A DNA stretch of 64,000 nt from Smallanthus sonchifolius. Taxonomy: Eukaryota > Streptophyta > Magnoliopsida > Asterales > Asteraceae. The stretch spans positions 10,727,272-10,791,271 of the forward strand of contig CM042038.1 of assembly GCA_023525975.1 (NCBI GenBank), read 5' to 3'. The translations under genes were made by a program, and so were the position numbers. A model generated the notes under the pieces. It was not told the DNA's origin, ran no database searches, and was given only the letters and a program-made list of their open reading frames with translations. Below are positions 58,546 through 64,000 of the stretch, one piece after another. Numbering within the stretch: the first letter of the stretch is position 1; each line of letters begins with the position of its first letter.

Positions 58546-59372
58546 GTTGTTTTTTTTAATATGATCGACTTTATTCTTAGACGATGTATTACGTAAAACC
58601 AAATCATTAAACTTTTTTAAATCTGATATTAGTTTCCTTTTATTTGTGTAATTTATTGCTAAAAGTAGAACTTAAAAAAACACTTTTATTGCATATCCGT
58701 ATGTATTGTACTATTCGGAGTTATATAATCTTATTTGAGTTAAAAAAACTTTTATGTTAATAAATAAAAATCATACGGGACACGTGTCACGTTCTGATGT
58801 ATTTCTCGCATGTTTTTTCTGTCTCTCTCCTATTAAATAAGAATATTAAAATAATATATACTAGGTTAGAATCCCTTGCATTACACGGGTTAAATAAATA
58901 TAATGTTATACAATTAGTAATAAAAAAATACGTTGTCTCGCTAAACACAATTGTTGTCTCTGTTTGAACTTGCCGGACGAACGAGACCAGTTAAACACCA
59001 CTAGAAACAATTTCAAAACCTACCACGAGACCACTGCTAGCTTGGTTTAATTTTCCGATGTTTTGTAGATGTCTACGTCATATAAAATCTAACGGCGTTA
59101 AGTTTTTTTAACAGAGGGTCCAATGTAGGAAAATAGTTTGAAAGTAGGGACTGGTGGTAAGAATATTCTCAATTAAGATTATTATTGGCCAATTAATAAA
59201 ATGTGAGATTATTAAAATCCAACAATCCTAAATTTAAAGAGACAAAAAAATACGCTAGACGGTCGAATGCTCACGGAGGAATACACTCTCGCACTAATTC
59301 GTCTTTTCTACAACCGCTTTATAATCGGAAACCAGAAGTTTACTAATCATATCAGAGCTTCTTCATTGGAGG
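58546..59372. other. Intergenic DNA with Helitron-like end
   Basis: See the separate terminus at 58861. The rest is AT-rich without a gene. Confidence 0.4.
58861..58895 (-). mobile_element. Helitron-like 3' terminus, minus strand
   Basis: On the minus strand CCCGTG TAATG CAAGGG forms a stem with one mismatch, followed by ATTCTAACCTAG and T. This layout matches the complete Helitron at 1522-1900 (9-bp spacer TTCTAAC-type, then CTAG). The body would extend to higher coordinates; its TC end was not found. Confidence 0.45.
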
Positions 59373-61864
59373 TGTGACAATCCGAACTTTCCAGGTTAAC
59401 TCCGTTAGTCAAATTCAGTTAAATCCTAACTCAGTTAACTCAATTATAAAACCAAAGGATCATTTCTGTCAAATCTGAAGTTGCAAGGGCTGATTTTGTA
59501 AATAACCAGAAACCCTAATAGGCACGGTCGTGCCAAGTGCCTTGGCACGGTCACGCCTCTTACAGGCACGGTCGCGCCTCTTGCCCAGTTGAAACGTAAA
59601 CGCAGTCTTAAATCGTAAACTCGTTCGAATATCAAGTTTGTAACGTATAAGCTCTAATGGCGATCATCATTGAGCCATTATCTCACGCTTTAACACTCGT
59701 AATGATCAAATTAAACTCCATTATGGTCTTCAATCTCGTAACCGACGACAACATCACCATTTCAATCAAATTCGCGTCAAACCGATCATTTGCACTGAAA
59801 TCGACCACCTACACACCTCTATCCGTTCTATAAAAGCCCTATGATTTCATCCGTTCTATAAAAGCCCTATGATTTCAACAGTTAATCTTATTGAATTCGA
59901 CCGATTTAATTTGGTGTTCATAAACTAGAGTTTTAGTTTTCAAATCAGGAATTAAACGATCTAAAACTCGGTGTTTTTGCAATTAAAACCACCCTATGAT
60001 TCGCATGCTACTGTTAAACAGAACCCTCATATCCTTTTGGTCAATCGCGATCGAAATCAAATGGATTTGGACTTATTGGCTTATTCTGTTAAACTCTGTG
60101 ACTGTGTATCAAGGAGACACGGTCGTGTCAAGCCCTGGCACGGTCGTGCCTCGTGCTTAGACTTGGTCGTGCCTCAAAACCATAGACACGGTCGTGCCTA
60201 ATGATCAGTTTTGTTGTATCTTCTGTTTGATCAACACGGTCGCACCTGTGATCCTAACACGGTCGTGCCTTGCCTTAGGCGCTGTCGTGTACGAGTAAAC
60301 CTTTTGTCAGAATGTGTGATTATTATCTTAAAACAATAATTATTATATTATATTAATATGTTTTAAAACGGAAAACCACCCCGTAGGCTCGGGTTTAGTC
60401 TTGTAACTCGTATTCGTCATTTAAACCTCGTTTATAAAATAATATATTATTTTCAATCCTTAGTCTCAATTAAAAACGATAAATATTTTTATATTATTAT
60501 TGTTTCGTTTATAAACTTCGTGTAACATTTTAAACTAATAAATAATGTAATTATCTATATTATTTACACTCGTTTATATCCTCAAATAAAATAATAGATT
60601 TATTATTTTTGACACGCAATTGTTTATTGTAATATTTATTAAATCTAAAAGTAATATATATTATATTATTTTCTTAGGCCATTAGTTTAATGGTGCAGCG
60701 TGCAAATATACTTTATATTACTTTTGTCAATCGTCGCGTGACGTATTTATCCTAAATATTTTGTTAAGAAATCCTTCAATTCCCGTGGACACGTTCGTCT
60801 ACTCTTTGATCTTTAGATTGTTTTCTTTTAGGACGTTCAACATTCCGTGTTGTTGTCACATATCATTATATCCCATTATACCCCTAATTATTATGTTATA
60901 ACTTTAGGGCATTCGTAAGTCATTTCGGGCTAACGCTTGAGATTCAAATCTCATACTTGTGTGATACTACCTACTACGCAACGCATGTGAGTTTCTGATC
61001 GGTGTCGAAGGGACCGGTCAAAGATAAAGAAATAGAGTGTCCTAATCACCTTAAACTAGTTAGGGTAAGAAGGGTGTCGAACCACGAAGAGTTTGTGGTC
61101 GGTGCTCAACTTCAATTAACAATGCAAATTATGAAGTTACAACGGGTCTTTCTGACCAAACACAATCAATGATTTAAGTGAAAACTTTATAAACTCAACA
61201 AACAAATCAAGTACCAAACAAAACGGTTTAAGTTGTAAACAATAATTAAAAAGGGTATCACACCCGGGTTTCAAGTTCACAAGTAATTAGGGATTATCAC
61301 ACCAACATTTGAGTTCAAACAATCGAATGGTTATCCAAATCTAATTAACCAAATCTAACCAAGAACATCAACATTCATACATCATCGGCAAATAGTGTAA
61401 AACAATATTCACGAATGAAATCGAGACAAATGTATGCAATATAAAATTAGATTAATCAATAGATTCAACATAAATCAAAGTTCATAGCAATTATCATCTA
61501 ACGGGGTCAATGGTGCAAGAATTTATCGACTCCCGTGAGTTCATAACCATACTAAACACAAAGATTCAAGTGTTTCAAACCAAACGATTACAAGAATTAT
61601 TTCTCAAAGCTAGCACATGATAAAACCCTAAAACTTACAAACAATCCACCCGGGAATGATTACCGGTGGATTAGCCGCTCATGGTGGTGGAAATCATCTT
61701 CAATCTTTCAATCGGATGTTAGAATCGTGTTCTTTAGCCTCCAAGAACTCCAAAATCGCCCAAGAACTATGGTGTAAAAGATGGATTCGAATTTGGGGAA
61801 GAAAAACCTAATTAAACCTGAAAATCGGGCTGTTTCGCCTAAACCCCGCGTCTGAAACGCACCC

Positions 61865-61994
61865 AGCGTAGGCTTACGCTGGGAGGGCGTAGGCTTACGC
61901 TGAGGACCTGAAGCAAGCTGTGAAGAAAATAGTTAGGCGTAGGCCTACGCTGGTGGGGCGTAGGATTACGCCATGTGGCGTAGGCTTACGCTGG
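61865..61994. repeat. Five near-palindromic GCGTAGGCTTACGC words
   Basis: Copies lie at about 61866, 61887, 61937 (perfect palindrome GCGTAGGCCTACGC), 61958 and 61978. Spacing is irregular (21-50 bp). The words sit in GC-rich DNA inside an AT-rich repeat region. Confidence 0.75.
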
Positions 61995-62194
61995 CCTGCA
62001 GTTTTGCCCCGTTTCTTCCGTCTTCCATCCATCTCTTCCGTAATATCTTCAAAGATCGCATTTTAAGCTTCCAACACCTGCACATGCATGACTACACAAA
62101 ACTTTTATATTCCACATATCAAATTGCATAAATATAACATATTACACCTTTTAATACATGAAACTTTGGCCACTTATCAGTTTCACGACCCATT

Positions 62195-62385
62195 TTTACT
62201 TGTTTTCTTATTGAGGAAGAAACATGCATATACACAAACATCATTTTATTTGTTTTCCCATTGGGGAGAAACATGCATACAAACAAACAGTATTTTACTT
62301 GTTTCTCGTTGGGAAGAAACATGCATACGAATAGACATCCGTTTTCTTGTCTTTCCGCCGAGGAGAGACATACACATGAACGGAC
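62195..62385. repeat. Degenerate tandem repeat of about 55 bp, four units
   Basis: The word GAAGAAACATGCATA and its variants recur near 62215, 62267, 62316 and (GAGAGACATACACATGAA) 62361. TTTTATTTGTTTTC-like spacers separate them. Apparent ORFs on both strands here are translations of the repeat. Confidence 0.6.
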
Positions 62386-63211
62386 ATGGATCACATAGTA
62401 TTGCATTACCACTTTTTTACCTAAGTGCAAACATAACATGCAAAGTCCTTACACACTCGGACCGTTAATATATGGAGTATAGCGAGGAAATTTGGGTAGT
62501 ACTACTGGGTTTGACAAACCCCACCCGGGTTAGTCGCGCTAACTTGATTGGAGGTCTAACGGGTGTAAGTTGTCCTAAACACTTGCCATTGTTGATGTTT
62601 GCAATGGCGGAAGGCACCCAAACACAAACAGTCAGCTTCGATTAGGAACGATTAGAGTAACTTGTACATTGTCTAGCTAACAATAGGTGTGACTTACGTA
62701 TGAGGATCCTGCAAACATCTAAACAGTTTATTCACTTGTAAACCTGTGAACTTATCAACCTCGTGTTGACACTTTTTATTACATGTTTCTCAGGTCGCTA
62801 AGGCACAGGTTGCACACTTAGTACATGTATGGAGTCCTACTATCATTTCATCCTTATGCAAATATTTAAAACAATTTACTTGTCTTATTATACTTGAGCG
62901 CATTTGTTTTGCGTATTTTCTTGTTTAAAACGCTTCCGCATTAACTCTGAACTTTTATGATATTTCATTTATGTCCCATATAGTGTCGTTTGATGTAACT
63001 AAAGACCGTGATCCTGGTTTGTCACACACCAAACGGTAAAACTCCGTTAGTGGAATTTGAGGGTGTGAGAGGAGGTATAAACACTTCCGTAATTTGTGGT
63101 TACTGATTTATTGATTGATATTTGATATATGATGTTAGGGTTTTTACATGTTGATGATTGAATTAGACAATTGGTGTTACACAGGAGTGGGAAGGAAGGT
63201 GAAATAGTGGC

Positions 63212-63313
63212 ATGTCGAACTCGGTTACTAATGCTATTCGTGAGAGCGTGCTAGGGATGTCCATTGGTAAGACCAAAACTACTGAGAAAGCTGATAGAGC
63301 AACTGTTGAACAA
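63212..63313 (+). CDS. Candidate first exon of an unrecognised gene
   Basis: ATG at 63212 opens 34 codons (MSNSVTNAIRESVLGM, then SIGKTKTTEKADRATVEQ) ending at a strong donor CAA|GTGAGT. The context GGC-ATG and the codon use are gene-like, and the following AT-rich sequence to the window end fits an intron. I do not recognise the protein; the rest would lie beyond 64000. Confidence 0.35.
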
Positions 63314-64000
63314 GTGAGTGACAACATTTGATCTTGCTGTTTTTTTAGAAATGAAGTATTATATAATCAATAAGACAGTAAGATAATTTTATATGTGAAT
63401 ATTGTTGTATCAAATGCTAGTTCACTTTAGGCTGCCTCTATATAAACTAGCACCTCTACATACTTTATGTTCAAAATTGACATCAATGTTGTTAGGTTTT
63501 GGTATGCTAATAGTTAATATGATAACTTTATTGAATCAATTTTGATGTCAAATGAAGACAACTTGCGTTAGGGTTTCACATGGTTTGTATGTTTTTGAAT
63601 TGAACAAGACAACTTAATCTTTAACGTCTTTGTTTTCGGTTTTGAGAGAGTTTATACCTTTTGCTTATTATGATTTGTTTTAAGAGGGTAAGTAAATGGT
63701 TATGACTAATGAGCATTAAAGCTTCAAACTGTTTTGAGCAGCACATGGCATTTTTTGGCCGGTTTGTTATATTATTCGTGTTGTCTTTGTTGTTTTTGAT
63801 ATTTTATCCAAATTTTGTAGTCAATTTGCTCTTTTTTATTTATTTGTAATTGATTTTTATGCTTTGTTTTTGTTTTTTTTGGAAATTAAGTTAGCTTTCG
63901 GATGGCAGCGAGGATGAATTTACTAGAAACATGTGTTTCTAGTTTTATATGCCTTTTGAAACGGTCAGAAGGTTGAAAAATGATGTGTGTAAAGGAACTT
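63314..64000. other. AT-rich flank to window end
   Basis: Possible intron of the gene starting at 63212. No further exon is identified. Confidence 0.35.

Larger units (their letters stand above)
59373..63030 (+). repeat. LTR-retroelement-like region
   Basis: The region starts TGTGACAATCCGAACTTTCC and ends near GGTTTGTCACACACC, a TGTGAC/GTCACA pair typical of gypsy LTR borders. Inside are many GGCACGGTCGTGCC-like words (59521-59600, 60115-60295) and GTAACTCGTATTCG. No pol frames are seen, and no target duplication was resolved. A second insertion may occupy about 60990-62540. Confidence 0.35.

Noticed and set aside
62119..62439. 106-aa minus-strand ORF with repeated CLFVCMFLPN
   Set aside because: The periodic protein simply mirrors the 55-bp DNA repeat.

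Overview
This window is nuclear DNA of a flowering plant. It is AT-rich, its genes have many short exons with canonical plant splice sites, and it is packed with transposable elements. The gene families are plant-specific: a VEFS Polycomb protein, an oleosin, an AP2/ERF factor, and a plant-type PFK with a transit peptide. The style of the Helitron and hAT-MITE termini suggests a eudicot, probably Asteraceae; that last step is inference from memory of repeat motifs, not a search.

Layout. 1-4.5 kb is repeats (a foldback element, a complete small Helitron, TE remnants). 4.5-12.2 kb (+) is a 21-exon EMF2-like Polycomb gene encoding 641 aa. 14.2-14.7 kb (-) is an intronless oleosin with G-box/ABRE motifs upstream. 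17.9-18.7 kb (+) is an intronless group-IX-like ERF transcription factor. 22.7-28.4 kb (-) is a 14-exon plastid-type ATP-dependent phosphofructokinase (508 aa). 28.6-29.2 kb holds a broken PIF/Harbinger transposase piece. 30.0-36.8 kb (-) is a 10-exon serine esterase/lipase of the DUF676 type (352 aa) whose fourth intron holds a TRIM-like retroelement and a hAT MITE. 38.35-43.02 kb (+) is a complete-length but decayed Ty1-copia element nested beside an older inverted copia fragment. 44.6-58.4 kb (-) contains three dispersed paralogs of an unusual mitochondrial small-heat-shock-like gene. Copy B (48.9-50.0 kb) is intact and has two tandem alpha-crystallin-like domains. Copy A is cut by a copia element. 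Copy C has a frameshift and a stop. Between them lie a plastid-derived insertion carrying ycf3 exon 1, several foldback elements, a third copia fragment and a 1.44 kb insertion flanked by identical 120-bp repeats. 59.4-63.0 kb is LTR-like repeat DNA, and a short candidate first exon of an unknown gene sits at 63.2 kb.

The genes do not form a pathway. The most interesting material is the mitochondrial sHSP-like family with conserved heat-shock-element-like promoters. Also notable are two GC-AG introns required by the reading frames, and a set of transposons dated or classified by their target-site duplications.

All gene models were spliced by hand from the sequence. For EMF2, PFK, the esterase and sHSP-B the exon lengths sum to a multiple of three with no internal stop.
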